Assembly (NCBI RefSeq): GCF_022213955.1
Contig: NZ_JAKNTW010000002.1
Coordinates: 372,001-436,000, forward strand
Reading direction: 5' to 3'
From: Dolomitihabitans soli
GTDB lineage: Bacteria > Actinomycetota > Actinomycetes > Streptosporangiales > Streptosporangiaceae
DNA: 64,000 bases
Shown here: positions 45,450-53,819 of the stretch, piece after piece
Numbering within the stretch: position 1 is the stretch's first letter
Layout: each line of letters opens with the position of its first letter
Program-made: the position numbers and the translations under genes
The notes under the pieces: model-generated
What the model was told of the DNA's origin: nothing
The model's input: only the letters and a program-made list of their open reading frames with translations
Database searches by the model: none

Positions 45450-46387
45450 CTCCCTGGCTGATCGCGGCAAGCGTGGCGCTGGCGCCCATCGTGCTCGGCG
45501 GGCGCCTCGCGCGAGGGCTGGCCACCGCGCGGTGGGCCAGCCACCACCCGCGTGCCGCGCTGACGCTGTGGCAGGCGATCGGCCTGGCCGGCGGGCTGGG
45601 GGCGGTCGGCGTCGGCCTGGTGGCCGCGGTCGCCCCGCTCGCGGCGGCGTTTCCCCATGGCATGCACACGTTGGGCCATCAGGTCCTGGACGGGAGCGGG
45701 TTCGCCGGACTCGGCATGGCACACATCGCGGCGCTGCTGTGGTCGGCGGCTCTGATCGCGTGGCTGGCCAGCCACACCGCGCACACCACCGTGAAGACCA
45801 TTCGCGAGCAGCGCCGCCAGCGACTCCTCCTCGACGTGCTCGCCGACCACTCTCCCGAGCACGACGCCTACGTGCTGCCGAGCCCGAAGCCGACGGCCTA
45901 CTGCGTGCCCGGATGGCCTCCCCGGATCGTGCTCAGCCGCGGCACCCTGAACCTGCTCGACCCAGCGGAGTTGCAGGCCGTCCTGGCCCATGAACGCGCC
46001 CACGCGGCGGGGCGGCACGATCTTCTGCTGCTGCCGTTCATCGCGATCGCCCGCGCCTTCCCCTGGGTGCCCGCCGCCAGGACCGCTCGGACGGCGGTGC
46101 CGGTGTTGCTGGAGATGATCGCCGACGACCAGGCCCGCCGCGCGCAGGGCGACCGCGTCCTCGCGCACGCCATCCTCAACATGATCGAGTCGGCGGGCGG
46201 CCCTGCCGCGACACTGGCCTTGGCCGACTCGGCGGTCCTGCAGCGGGTCGAGCGTCTCCTGCGGGCGAGCGAGCAAGAACGGCAGTGGGTACCGGCAGCC
46301 GCCTACTCGACCGCGGCGGCACTCCTCAGCGGCCCCCTGGCGGTGATGGTGGCGCCGATGCTGTGCGGGATCCTCTGGCCGGTTTGA
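45446..46387 (+). CDS. M56 family membrane metallopeptidase (BlaR1-like)
   Basis: A 313-residue protein with N-terminal helices, zinc motif HERAH (about residue 184-188, in VLAHERAHAAGRHD), and C-terminal helices. There is no penicillin-sensor domain, so it is the short actinobacterial type. It probably cleaves the BlaI-type repressor in response to a membrane or metal signal. Confidence 0.92.
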   Translation: MTPWLIAASVALAPIVLGGRLARGLATARWASHHPRAALTLWQAIGLAGGLGAVGVGLVAAVAPLAAAFPHGMHTLGHQVLDGSGFAGLGMAHIAALLWSAALIAWLASHTAHTTVKTIREQRRQRLLLDVLADHSPEHDAYVLPSPKPTAYCVPGWPPRIVLSRGTLNLLDPAELQAVLAHERAHAAGRHDLLLLPFIAIARAFPWVPAARTARTAVPVLLEMIADDQARRAQGDRVLAHAILNMIESAGGPAATLALADSAVLQRVERLLRASEQERQWVPAAAYSTAAALLSGPLAVMVAPMLCGILWPV

Positions 46388-46423
46388 CGCCCTGACCCTG
46401 ATGGCCGTCGCATCGGGACTCAC

Positions 46424-47083
46424 TCACAGCAGGGTGCTCCAGTACGACCAGAACCGGACGCCGATCATGGTGAGGATCCCCAGGAACCAGACCGTGACCA
46501 CCACCGCGTGATAACCGACCATCGTCTCGACCACCCGGTGCCCGCCGGCGGGCAGGAACGGGCGGCGCCGCAGGTTGTGCAGGGTGACGTAGAGGAAGAT
46601 CGGGATGGTGACGGTCCACACCAGCATGCAGTAGGGGCACAGGGCGCCGATGACGTACAGGCTCTGGAAGATCAGCCAATGCACGAACACCACCCCGAAG
46701 GTCACACCCGCCTGCAGGCCCAGCCAGAACCAGCGGCCTGGACGTGCACCGGCCAGCAGGGCGGCGCCCACGGTGGCGACGACGGCGAAGGCGCCGATGC
46801 CCAGCAACGGGTTGGGGAAGCCGAACACCTCCGCCTGCGGCGTGGTCATCACCGAACCGCACGACAGCACCGGATTGATGCTGCAGCTGGGCACGTAGGC
46901 CGGATCCTTCAACAGCGCGATCTTCTCAACAGTGAGCGTGAACGCGGAGCCCAGCCCGATCGCCCCGCCCACCAGCAGCAGCCAGGGCAACATCCGGGGA
47001 AACGGCCCGTCTTCAGAGGCCCCCGGCACCCCCAGAAGATCGGCGGCAGGTTCTGCCGCGGCTTCAGCCGGCGAGTGCTGCAT
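46424..47083 (-). CDS. Vitamin K epoxide reductase (VKOR) family protein
   Basis: A 219-residue four- to five-helix membrane protein that passes electrons from DsbA-like proteins to quinone. The loop cysteine pair is in SCSINPVLSCGS and the active-site CxxC is CPYC. It overlaps the DsbA-like gene by 20 bp. Together they form an oxidative protein-folding system in the cell envelope. Confidence 0.95.
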   Translation of the reverse strand: MQHSPAEAAAEPAADLLGVPGASEDGPFPRMLPWLLLVGGAIGLGSAFTLTVEKIALLKDPAYVPSCSINPVLSCGSVMTTPQAEVFGFPNPLLGIGAFAVVATVGAALLAGARPGRWFWLGLQAGVTFGVVFVHWLIFQSLYVIGALCPYCMLVWTVTIPIFLYVTLHNLRRRPFLPAGGHRVVETMVGYHAVVVTVWFLGILTMIGVRFWSYWSTLL

Positions 47084-47798
47084 CGATGGCCACCTTGAAG
47101 TCCTCAGCGGACTGGGGTTCGATCTTCTTGCCGTTGAGGAAGAACGTCGGTGTCCCCTGCACTCCCAGCGCCTGACCGTCGGCGAGGTCCTTCTTGATCC
47201 GGGCCAGCGTGGCCGGGTCGTCGTACGCCTTGTCCCAGGCGGCCACGTCCAGGCCCATTTCCTCGGCGAACTTCCGGAAGAGGTCGTCGGCCGGGACCTG
47301 CTTCTCCCCCCACTGCGTCTGGGTCTGATACATCCGCTGATACATCGCCTCGAACTTGCCCTGGCCGGCGGCGGCTTCGACGGCGCGGGCGGCGCGCTCG
47401 GCGTTGAAGTGGCTGGCGATGGGGAAATAGCGCACCACGAAGGTCACCTTCCCGGCGTACTCCTTACGCAACTGCTCCACGGCGGGGAAGGCCGCCTTGC
47501 AGGCCTCGCATTCGAAGTCGAGGAACTCCACCAAGGTCACCTTGCCGTCCGCGGCGGTTTGCACGCGGTGACTGTCCGCCCGGACCAGCTGGGATTCACC
47601 GGCCACCGTGGCGGCGCCGCCGGAACCGGGCCCGAATCGATTGATCGCGAACACGGCACCCAGCACGACCACGAACATGCCGATCACCGTCAGCGAGATC
47701 GCGAGATTCTTCTTGCGCGTGGCCTGGCGCCGCTCCTCGGCGCGCATGGCCTCCAGCTTGTCGCGCCGAGCCTGGGCCCGCGCCGATGTCTCCGACAC
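47064..47798 (-). CDS. DsbA-like membrane-anchored thiol oxidoreductase
   Basis: A 244-residue protein with an N-terminal cytoplasmic basic segment, one transmembrane helix (about 31-53) and an external thioredoxin/DsbA fold. The active site is CEAC in FLDFECEACKAAF and the cis-Pro loop is GVQGTPTFFLNG. GTG 47798 has AAGGAG upstream. It introduces disulfides in exported proteins and is re-oxidised by the VKOR protein. Confidence 0.95.
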   Translation of the reverse strand: MSETSARAQARRDKLEAMRAEERRQATRKKNLAISLTVIGMFVVVLGAVFAINRFGPGSGGAATVAGESQLVRADSHRVQTAADGKVTLVEFLDFECEACKAAFPAVEQLRKEYAGKVTFVVRYFPIASHFNAERAARAVEAAAGQGKFEAMYQRMYQTQTQWGEKQVPADDLFRKFAEEMGLDVAAWDKAYDDPATLARIKKDLADGQALGVQGTPTFFLNGKKIEPQSAEDFKVAIDAALAG

Positions 47799-47877
47799 TC
47801 ACATACTCCTTGCTCAAGGGGAGACGCAGTCATCACGCCACGCCGCTGGACCTACCGGGCCACGCTGCTCCGAGGGA

Positions 47878-48477
47878 TCACCTGCCGGACCGTCGTAGGC
47901 GCCTCGCCAGGAAGAACCCGGCCCCCGCCGCGACGGCCACCACACCGATGCCCAGTACGACCACTGTTCCGCCGCCGCTTCCCCGCGCGGCGGCGTCCTG
48001 CCCGACGGCCTGCGGGGTGAGGTCAGGTCGGACCGGCTGCGCGCTCGACGTCGGTGAGGCGGATGGAGACGCGGGCGGCGTCTCGCTCGGGGAGGTGGCC
48101 TCGGAGGGAGAGGGGGAAGGCGCGGCGATCACCGTGAACGGCACCTGGCCGGTACGCGGATGACCATCAGAGGAGACCACTCGATAACCGATGGTGTACT
48201 TGCCCGGCGGCAGCACCCCGGCCACCTTCTGGATCACTTTCTTCCCGCTGATCTCGGCCTCGCCCTGCTGAAACTGCTTCTCCCCGGCGTTCAGCACGAC
48301 GACCTTGGGGAAGGTCACCGCACCGTTGAACTCCAGGACCACCTGCTCGACCGCGGTGACCCTGGCGTCCTTGGCGGGGCTGCTCGACTTCAACACATCG
48401 TGCGCCTGAGCCGCCGCCACCGGAACAAGCCCGACAGCACCTGCCGCGACTAAGACCGCTGTCCTTCGCAGGAACAT
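47878..48477 (-). CDS. CopC-domain copper resistance protein, membrane anchored
   Basis: A 199-residue exported protein: signal peptide to AQA, mature N-terminal His (HDVLKSSSP), CopC beta-barrel with SSDGHPRTG, a Ser/Pro-rich linker and a C-terminal helix followed by RRLRR. The amino-terminal His and the internal His form the CopC copper site. The start could be ATG 48477 (GGAAGG upstream) or ATG 48501, which overlaps the stop of the small gene upstream (ATGA). Confidence 0.92.
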   Translation of the reverse strand: MFLRRTAVLVAAGAVGLVPVAAAQAHDVLKSSSPAKDARVTAVEQVVLEFNGAVTFPKVVVLNAGEKQFQQGEAEISGKKVIQKVAGVLPPGKYTIGYRVVSSDGHPRTGQVPFTVIAAPSPSPSEATSPSETPPASPSASPTSSAQPVRPDLTPQAVGQDAAARGSGGGTVVVLGIGVVAVAAGAGFFLARRLRRSGR

Positions 48478-48497
48478 GAGAAACCTTCCGCCGGTAC

Positions 48498-48641
48498 TCA
48501 TTCGGGTCCCGAACCGGCCTTACGCCGGGCACGCTCGGCCTGCCTGGCCCGTCCCTCGCTGCGCACAAGCCAAACGATCCCGGCGATGAAGGCACCCCCC
48601 ACGACCACGGGCGGTAGGAGGGCGGACACGATCTCGATCAC
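48498..48641 (-). CDS. Small 47-aa single-pass membrane protein
   Basis: A short frame not apparent in long-ORF searches: GTG 48641, with CTGGAG upstream, to a TGA that overlaps the alternative CopC ATG. The peptide begins with a hydrophobic helix (EIVSALLPPVVVGGAFIAGI) and ends in a basic, helical tail (RSEGRARQAERARRK). It is probably co-translated with CopC and may help anchor it or act in copper handling. Function unknown. Confidence 0.65.
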   Translation of the reverse strand: MIEIVSALLPPVVVGGAFIAGIVWLVRSEGRARQAERARRKAGSGPE

Positions 48642-48889
48642 GAAGCTACTCCAGACGCCGGACGGACCACTGCCGAACTTCTACATTATGTCGAAGAAGT
48701 GGGTGGGGTCCGCGCTTCCGGTGGGCGAAGCGGCGATACCCGGAGTCTGCCCTGGTAGAACCCCCATTTTCGACACCCCGTCGCCCGGTTTACGGGTGGC
48801 GGCCACGCCGCCCTACTGGCATTCATCGGCAGGATCACCGCCACTGAGGACCCCTGGGCGACATCTCCGACTTGCCAATCGATCGCATA

Positions 48890-48907
48890 TGGCGGATATC
48901 ATCGCCA
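48890..48907. promoter_or_regulatory. Candidate ArsR operator TGGCG-n8-CGCCA
   Basis: An 18-bp inverted repeat (TGGCG at 48890-48894, CGCCA at 48903-48907) in an AT-rich patch just before the CmtR-like gene, followed by another TGGCGAT. It is the likely autoregulatory operator. Confidence 0.5.
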
Positions 48908-48935
48908 AATGGCGATTAATGAAGGTGCGCGGTGC

Positions 48936-49313
48936 GTGAGCACCGACATCGCGGCGGGCGTCGCGCCGGCGGCGGCGCTGTTCCACTCCCTGGCCGATGA
49001 GACCCGGCTGCGCATCGTGCAGCGCCTGGCGCAGGGGGAGGCGCGCGTGGTGGATCTGACCGAGCAACTGGGACTGGCCCAGTCCACGGTGTCGAAACAC
49101 CTGGCCTGCCTGCGCGGCTGCGGGCTGATCGACTACCGCGCCGAGGGCCGCCAGTCCTTCTACGCCCTGACCCGCCCGGAACTGATGGACGTACTGGCCG
49201 CCGCCGAACACCTGCTGGAGGCCACCGGCCACGCGGTCGCGTTGTGTCCCGGCTACGGCCTCGACCCCGGTGCCGCCCCAAGCCGGGCGGGCAAGCGGGA
49301 GAAGGTGTCATGA
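48936..49313 (+). CDS. CmtR-like ArsR family metal sensor
   Basis: A 125-residue winged-helix repressor. The alpha4 pair in HLACLRGCGLI (Cys-x3-Cys) and a C-terminal Cys in ALCPGYG match the three-Cys Cd/Pb site of mycobacterial CmtR. GTG 48936 with GAAGGTG upstream is preferred; ATG 48909 would put the start directly on the operator. It overlaps the cation transporter start (ATGA), so it regulates that gene. Confidence 0.9.
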   Translation: MSTDIAAGVAPAAALFHSLADETRLRIVQRLAQGEARVVDLTEQLGLAQSTVSKHLACLRGCGLIDYRAEGRQSFYALTRPELMDVLAAAEHLLEATGHAVALCPGYGLDPGAAPSRAGKREKVS

Positions 49314-50029
49314 GCGTCCTGAACCACCCTCCGGCGCCGGCCCGGCGTACGGCACTGCAGCGCCGTATCCGGTTACTGGTCGCCGCGACCATCACCTACA
49401 ACGTGATCGAAGCCACCGTGGCCATCACCGCCGGCACCCTCGCCTCCTCCACGGCACTGATCGGCTTCGGCCTCGACTCCATCGTCGAGGTGGCCTCGGC
49501 CGCAGCCGTCGCCTGGCAGTTCTCGGCCACCGATCACGAAAAGCGGGAGAGGACCGCGCTGCGGATCATCGCCCTGTCGTTCTTCGCCCTGGCCGCCTAT
49601 GTCACCGTCGACGCGCTGCGCGCTCTGATCGGCGGCGACCAGGCCGAGCACTCCCCACCGGGACTGGTGCTGGCCGCCCTCAGCCTGGTCGTCATGCCGT
49701 TCCTGTCGGCCGCCCAGCGGCGCGCCGGCCGCGAACTCGGCTCGGCCTCCGCCGTCGCCGACTCCAAGCAGACCCTCCTGTGCACCTATCTGTCCGCAGT
49801 ACTGCTCATCGGCCTCGCGCTCAACAGCGCCTTCGGCTGGTCGTGGGCCGACCCGATCGCCGCCCTGGTCATCGCCGCCGTCGCGGTCAAGGAGGGCCGC
49901 GAAGCCTGGCGCGGCGACGCCTGCTGCACCCCACTCCCTGGCACACCATCCGGCCCCAGGGCCATCGAACCCTCAGATTGTGCCGACGACTGCTGCTCCG
50001 GCACCCAGCAGAACGGGCAGGATCAATGA
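49310..50029 (+). CDS. Cation diffusion facilitator-type transporter
   Basis: A 239-residue CDF-like membrane protein with about six helices, FGLDSIVEVASAAAVAW (helix 2 metal site region) and ASAVADSKQTLLCTYLS. The C-terminus is short and Cys-rich (GDACCTPLP, DCADDCCSG) instead of the normal cytoplasmic CDF domain. Co-regulated by the CmtR-like sensor, so Cd, Pb or Zn is the probable cargo. Confidence 0.9.
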   Translation: MSVLNHPPAPARRTALQRRIRLLVAATITYNVIEATVAITAGTLASSTALIGFGLDSIVEVASAAAVAWQFSATDHEKRERTALRIIALSFFALAAYVTVDALRALIGGDQAEHSPPGLVLAALSLVVMPFLSAAQRRAGRELGSASAVADSKQTLLCTYLSAVLLIGLALNSAFGWSWADPIAALVIAAVAVKEGREAWRGDACCTPLPGTPSGPRAIEPSDCADDCCSGTQQNGQDQ

Positions 50030-50256
50030 TCGGCCGACCGATGCCCGCCGAGGTGCGGGTCGTCTACACCCGTGAAATGCGCGCGGCCCGGACCGTCCCC
50101 GACCCGGCGACGCGGTGGCGGCATCTGGAACGAGCGCACATCCTGTCCCAGCCCTGGCCATGGCCGCACACCCGCATCACCTGGCGATGTTGGGCTTATG
50201 CAGGCTGGACCCCTACAGTGATCGCCTCGGATGTGATCACGCGTGGAGACCCGTGA
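50026..50256 (+). CDS. DUF3703-like small protein, probably shortened
   Basis: A 76-residue protein overlapping the CDF gene (ATGA). The segment WRHLERAHILSQPWPWPHTRITW resembles the core of DUF3703 proteins often found beside metal regulators. The normal continuation appears to be in another frame (AMLGLCRLDPYSDRLG, about 50187-50236), so a frameshift has probably cut it short. Function of the family unknown. Confidence 0.55.
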   Translation: MIGRPMPAEVRVVYTREMRAARTVPDPATRWRHLERAHILSQPWPWPHTRITWRCWAYAGWTPTVIASDVITRGDP

Positions 50257-50269
50257 CGAGGAGGGCACC

Positions 50270-51325
50270 ATGGCGCTTCAGCCGCCACCCGAACTCGCCA
50301 TGCTGCTCAACCTCGTCGTCTCGTGGCCGCTGATCGACGAGGACGCGCTGCACGAGGCCGGGACCCAGTGGATCTCCTTCGCGACGACGGCGGTGCGCGT
50401 CTCCTCGACCGCCGCCACGCACGCCGCCCGGACCACCACGCGCAACGACGGGGAGGGGGTTCAGGCGTTCGACGGCGACTGGCGCGACACCTCGGACCGC
50501 TCCGGCGATGCGATCGCCGCCGCGCTGCTCATCGGCGGTGCGCTGCAGCTCTCGGCCATGATCGTGCTCGCCGTGAAGGTAGCGCTGATCGCCGTCCTCG
50601 TCCGGCTCGCTCTGAACCTGGCGCAGTTGGCCACGGCCTCGGGGCCCACGGCCGGCGCCTCGCTGGCGGCCGTTCCCGCCGTCGTGGCCGGCGCCCGGAC
50701 GGCAGCGCGGGGGATCATCCGTAAGATGGTCGACCTGCTGGAACGCAGCGCGCTGCGCTTGTTCAATCGCGCCTCCGCGCTGCTGCGCAAGCCGCCCCAC
50801 AAAGTGGGGGCCGCCGCGATCCCGCCCGGCAAGCGCCCGCCGACCCCCGTGCGCGACCCCGACAACTACCTCGACGCGGCGGCCGACAGGAGCGTCGACG
50901 TCAAGAGCATCACGCCCTACCCCATCTGGCGCCGCGACCGCGAGCCGCTCTACCGCTCCTCGGACGAGTCTCCGGACGTGGTCTTCGGGCAGGGCCTCCA
51001 TCCGCGCGACCCGTCGATGACCAACCTGTCCGACTACGTGCTCAAGGCCAGGCCGTCCGCCTTCGTCGGGACCAGCACCCGCATGGATATCGACAACGCG
51101 TTCCCGCGCAGCCACGTCTACGAGGTGGACGCCCCCGGCGGGATCGACGTCCAGGAGACCGTACGGGGCGCCGGTCATCTGTCTCACGAGCGCGAGATCG
51201 CCTTCCCCGGCGGCGTGCACCGGAGATACGTCTCCGGCGCCTGGCCGCAGGGGGTGCCCCGGACTCCGGAGAACTTCATCCCCAACCCGCACTACGACCC
51301 CTACCCGTCAGGTGGATCGCCGTGA
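50270..51325 (+). CDS. Polymorphic toxin with Scabin/pierisin-like ADP-ribosyltransferase domain
   Basis: A 351-residue protein with a CpnT-N/WXG-like helical N-terminal domain (PPPELAMLLNLVVSWPLIDEDAL), hydrophobic helices in the middle (about 85-130), and a C-terminal ART domain from about 215. The ART triad elements are visible: Arg in PLYRSSDESPD, STS-like FVGTSTRMD and the ARTT loop HEREIAFPGG, with ExE where Scabin-type enzymes usually have QxE. Scabin and pierisin modify DNA guanine, and this domain may do the same or hit a protein. ATG 50270 has GAGGAGG. No classical signal; type VII-like export is inferred. The SseB-like gene follows at once. Confidence 0.82.
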   Translation: MALQPPPELAMLLNLVVSWPLIDEDALHEAGTQWISFATTAVRVSSTAATHAARTTTRNDGEGVQAFDGDWRDTSDRSGDAIAAALLIGGALQLSAMIVLAVKVALIAVLVRLALNLAQLATASGPTAGASLAAVPAVVAGARTAARGIIRKMVDLLERSALRLFNRASALLRKPPHKVGAAAIPPGKRPPTPVRDPDNYLDAAADRSVDVKSITPYPIWRRDREPLYRSSDESPDVVFGQGLHPRDPSMTNLSDYVLKARPSAFVGTSTRMDIDNAFPRSHVYEVDAPGGIDVQETVRGAGHLSHEREIAFPGGVHRRYVSGAWPQGVPRTPENFIPNPHYDPYPSGGSP

Positions 51326-51885
51326 CCGACACCCCGCTGCCCCCGCCGCCGGTCACCGACGATCTGCGGCGGCAGGCACGGCTGCGCCCGGGCTCCTGGA
51401 TGTACGCGGTCGATCCGTTCTTCGACCCCGACGGCGAGGTCCCGCCGTACGGCATCGTCGGCGCCTGGCAGGTCGACGAGCGCGGCGAGATCACCGGCGA
51501 GTTCCGCCACAACCCCGGCTACCGGCCCTCGCCGGTGGCGCTGGGCCACCCCGAACCCACCGACCCGCTCGACCGTGCCGTGCAACTCGCCTCGACCGGC
51601 TACACCAGCGGCGACGACCTCGTCCTCCTGCTGCTGGAGACGGAGGTGATCGTGGCCGGCGGACCGGGCGGCGGGGTGCCGGTGTTCGACACGGGCGAGG
51701 GCCGGGCGGCGTTCGCCTACACGGCCCAGGCCCACCTGCCGGACACCCTGCCGGATGGTGCCACGGGCTGGCAGCGCCTGCGCGGCCGGGACCTGGTCGC
51801 GCTCCTGCCGCCGGACGTCGGCGTCGCCGTCAACCCCGAAGGGCCGGCGGGGGCGCTCCTCACCCCGGACGAGCTTCGCCGCTGA
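51322..51885 (+). CDS. SseB-like T7SS-associated protein, candidate immunity protein
   Basis: A 187-residue soluble protein. The second half fits the SseB N-terminal domain family (VPVFDTGEGRAAFAYTAQ, RDLVALLPPDVGVAVNPEGPAG). GTG 51322 overlaps the toxin stop (GTGA). Placement directly after an ART toxin suggests it neutralises or escorts the toxin. The final codons (GALLTPDELR) are repeated as DNA downstream. Confidence 0.75.
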   Translation: MTDTPLPPPPVTDDLRRQARLRPGSWMYAVDPFFDPDGEVPPYGIVGAWQVDERGEITGEFRHNPGYRPSPVALGHPEPTDPLDRAVQLASTGYTSGDDLVLLLLETEVIVAGGPGGGVPVFDTGEGRAAFAYTAQAHLPDTLPDGATGWQRLRGRDLVALLPPDVGVAVNPEGPAGALLTPDELRR

Positions 51886-52117
51886 CCCGCACCCAGGCAG
51901 GCTTCTCCCCGCCGACCAACTCCCGGCGCGCGCTCCTCACCCCCGACGAGCTTCGCGGCTGACCCGCACCGGGCGAACTTCTCCCACCGACCAACTCCCG
52001 GCGGGGGCGCTCCTCACCCCGGACGAGCTTCGCCGCTGACCCGCACCCAGGCAGGCTTCTCCCCACCGACCAACTCCCGGCGGGCGCGCTCCTCACCCCG
52101 ACAAACTTCGCCGCTGA
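51847..52117 (+). repeat. Ladder of about 77-bp tandem copies of the SseB gene 3' end
   Basis: The 3' end of the SseB-like gene, with its stop, recurs three more times. Copies end with TGA at 51885, 51963, 52039 and 52117 (periods 78, 76, 78). Each has a CGCTCCTCACCCC-GACGAGCTTCG core (the last carries ACAAACTTCG) and a spacer with CTTCTCCC-CCGACCAACTCCCGG. The copies are diverged, so this is not a very recent event. Confidence 0.9.
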
Positions 52118-52152
52118 CCCGCACCAGGCGGGTTTCCCGCCAGCCCTGGCCG

Positions 52153-52494
52153 TCACTGACGCTCGATGGCCCGCCCGTTCCGTGCGGCGTCCTCCTCGGT
52201 GCGCCGCTCCGCGTCCCGGTAGTTCGCCCCCATGACGTGCACGTCGTCTCCCGAGGTCATCTGCCGCTCCCCCAGCGCCTCGTACACCTCCAGCGCCCTC
52301 TGGGTGACCGCGAGGTAGACGGCCTTGACCGTGCTCTCGGCCTCCTCGCCCCAGGGGTCGCACTCTCCCTCGAGATGGGCGCGCAACACCCCCACCGCCT
52401 CCAGCCAGGTCGTGCCGGTCTCACCCAGCCCCGCGCCGGTGCCGCGCAAGTCCGTGTGGGAGACACCTAGTCGCTGGTCGAAGTGCTCGCTCAC
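52153..52494 (-). CDS. ESX/WXG100-like small helical protein
   Basis: A 113-residue helical protein with a WGEEAESTVKAVYLAV stretch and two long helices, similar to type VII secretion substrates or EspC-like proteins. GTG 52494 overlaps the YbaB-like stop (GTGA). The YbaB plus ESX-like pair is a frequent companion of secreted polymorphic toxins in actinomycetes. Convergent with the toxin operon. Confidence 0.65.
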   Translation of the reverse strand: MSEHFDQRLGVSHTDLRGTGAGLGETGTTWLEAVGVLRAHLEGECDPWGEEAESTVKAVYLAVTQRALEVYEALGERQMTSGDDVHVMGANYRDAERRTEEDAARNGRAIERQ

Positions 52495-52895
52495 CGCTCC
52501 TCCAGCCGCCGCGCGACCAGCTCGACCCCGTCGGCGAACTCGTCCAGCCGCCGCATCACGTCGGCGTGCACGCCGCCCAGCGTCTCGGCGAGCCCCTGCG
52601 GATCCGTCAGGTCGGCCGCCTCCAGCCCCGGCACGCTCGCCCGCAAATCGTCCAGCGCGGTGTTGACCGCCGCGAGGATCTCCCGTGCGAGGTCTTCCGA
52701 CGCCATCCGCATGACCCGAGGGTTGAGGTGCAGCTCGCGCAACCGCCCGTCCTGTCCGGCCACGGCCCGCACCTGCCCGCCCGCCGCCTCGCCGCTGCCC
52801 TGGAGGGCGGCGTCCGCGTGCGGCTCCGCCGTCCGCGCGAGCGCCTGGACGGCCTCTGCCAGCATCTCGCCGATCTGCTGCCCGTTTGCGTGCAT
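52491..52895 (-). CDS. YbaB/EbfC family DNA-binding protein
   Basis: A 134-residue YbaB-like protein: helical N-terminus, central strands (GQVRAVAGQDGRLRELHLNPRV) and long C-terminal helices. ATG 52895 has AAGGT upstream; longer frames lack start signals. In actinomycetes such divergent YbaB proteins are usually linked with type VII-exported toxin loci, where their role is unknown. Confidence 0.8.
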   Translation of the reverse strand: MHANGQQIGEMLAEAVQALARTAEPHADAALQGSGEAAGGQVRAVAGQDGRLRELHLNPRVMRMASEDLAREILAAVNTALDDLRASVPGLEAADLTDPQGLAETLGGVHADVMRRLDEFADGVELVARRLEER

Positions 52896-53197
52896 AGTTA
52901 CCTTTATCGCACCCCCGCAGCCGCGCACTAACCCACCGGTCGCGTCAAAGCAGGTCCGTGACCCCCTGCAACCTGCACTCGACGTCCTCGCGGAGGCTCT
53001 GACCTGCGTGCATAGCCTGCGCGGACACGTCCAAGCCTTCGCCGAGACGACGAAGAGTCTGATGGTGTGAACCTCTGCCAGCGCTGACCTGATCCACCAC
53101 ATGCCTGCCGCCTGCCTTCGCAAGCTGCTCATCGGTCAGCCGTCAGCCGTCAGCCGTCAGCCGCTACGGCGACGCGATCGCAGTAAGGTCGCCGCCG
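52896..53197. other. Intergenic region with GTCAGCC heptamer repeat
   Basis: No gene seen. Four perfect GTCAGCC units occur in a row at 53135-53162. The rest is unremarkable high-GC sequence with short frames on both strands. Confidence 0.6.
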
Positions 53198-53500
53198 TCA
53201 TCTCACCAGAAAGGCCAGAATTGAATATGTAAATTCTGACGCCTCCTTGGGGCTCTCGGTAAATACCCCCGGCGGCATCAATGCCCTGCGATGCGCTCGG
53301 ACATACCATCTCCGTCCGGGCGGACCGAGCTTGAATGAGTCGTGGTCGTCGCCTCCGAGCGTCTCGTCGATGGCTACTGAGCCGCTTCTGGAGTGGAAGG
53401 ACGTGGTTATCCGGTCGGTTTCGGGGTTACCGAGAGTCGGATCCCTGATCGACGTCCCACAGCTCAAACCGGATCCGCACCAGATGTGTGGCGCCCGCTC
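53198..53500 (-). pseudogene. Decayed immunity-like gene remnant
   Basis: Leftward sequence with coding character but broken frame. The segment GGDDHDSFKLGPPGRRWYVRAHRR and its ending SEFTYSILAFLVR look like the C-terminal half of a small immunity-type protein, while an upstream piece (VRIRFELWDVDQ) is in another frame that ends early. Position near the ART toxin supports an old immunity gene. No intact start. Confidence 0.4.
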
Positions 53501-53819
53501 AGCGGTGGTCCTTCCGCTTTGTTTCCTCGCCGGCATTGCCGTATGTGACCCACTCGCCGGTCTTGCCGTCCTTGAAGAGTTCCTCTGCCAGGAGGCGAGC
53601 AAACCACTGAAACCGCTGGATCAGGCCAGATCGGCCCAAGGGGGTCGGCGGGGTCGAGGCGAAGAAGCGGAGCAGGCCCAGGAGCCGGCTGGCTGGAGGG
53701 GCGGTCCAGTGGCGTTCGCCCGGGTGCGGGACGGGATCTGCCAGGCGTCCGACGGCCCAGGTGAGGTGGAACCACAGTGCGCGAGCCTCCCAGTGACGAC
53801 AGGAATATATAACATCAGC
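53499..53819 (-). CDS. Hypothetical protein fragment
   Basis: Leftward frame with good third-position GC and plausible protein composition (ALWFHLTWAVGRLADPVPHPGERHW, then SRLLGLLRFFASTPPTP). No start with a ribosome site could be fixed; the frame is open further upstream into AT-rich sequence (to 53978). It may be a remnant of a larger gene. No family recognised. Confidence 0.3.
   Translation of the reverse strand, partial: ADVIYSCRHWEARALWFHLTWAVGRLADPVPHPGERHWTAPPASRLLGLLRFFASTPPTPLGRSGLIQRFQWFARLLAEELFKDGKTGEWVTYGNAGEETKRKDHR

Noticed and set aside
51886-52152. CRISPR array
   Set aside because: The periodic copies are diverged duplicates of a gene end with period equal to the whole unit; there are no short repeats with unique spacers.
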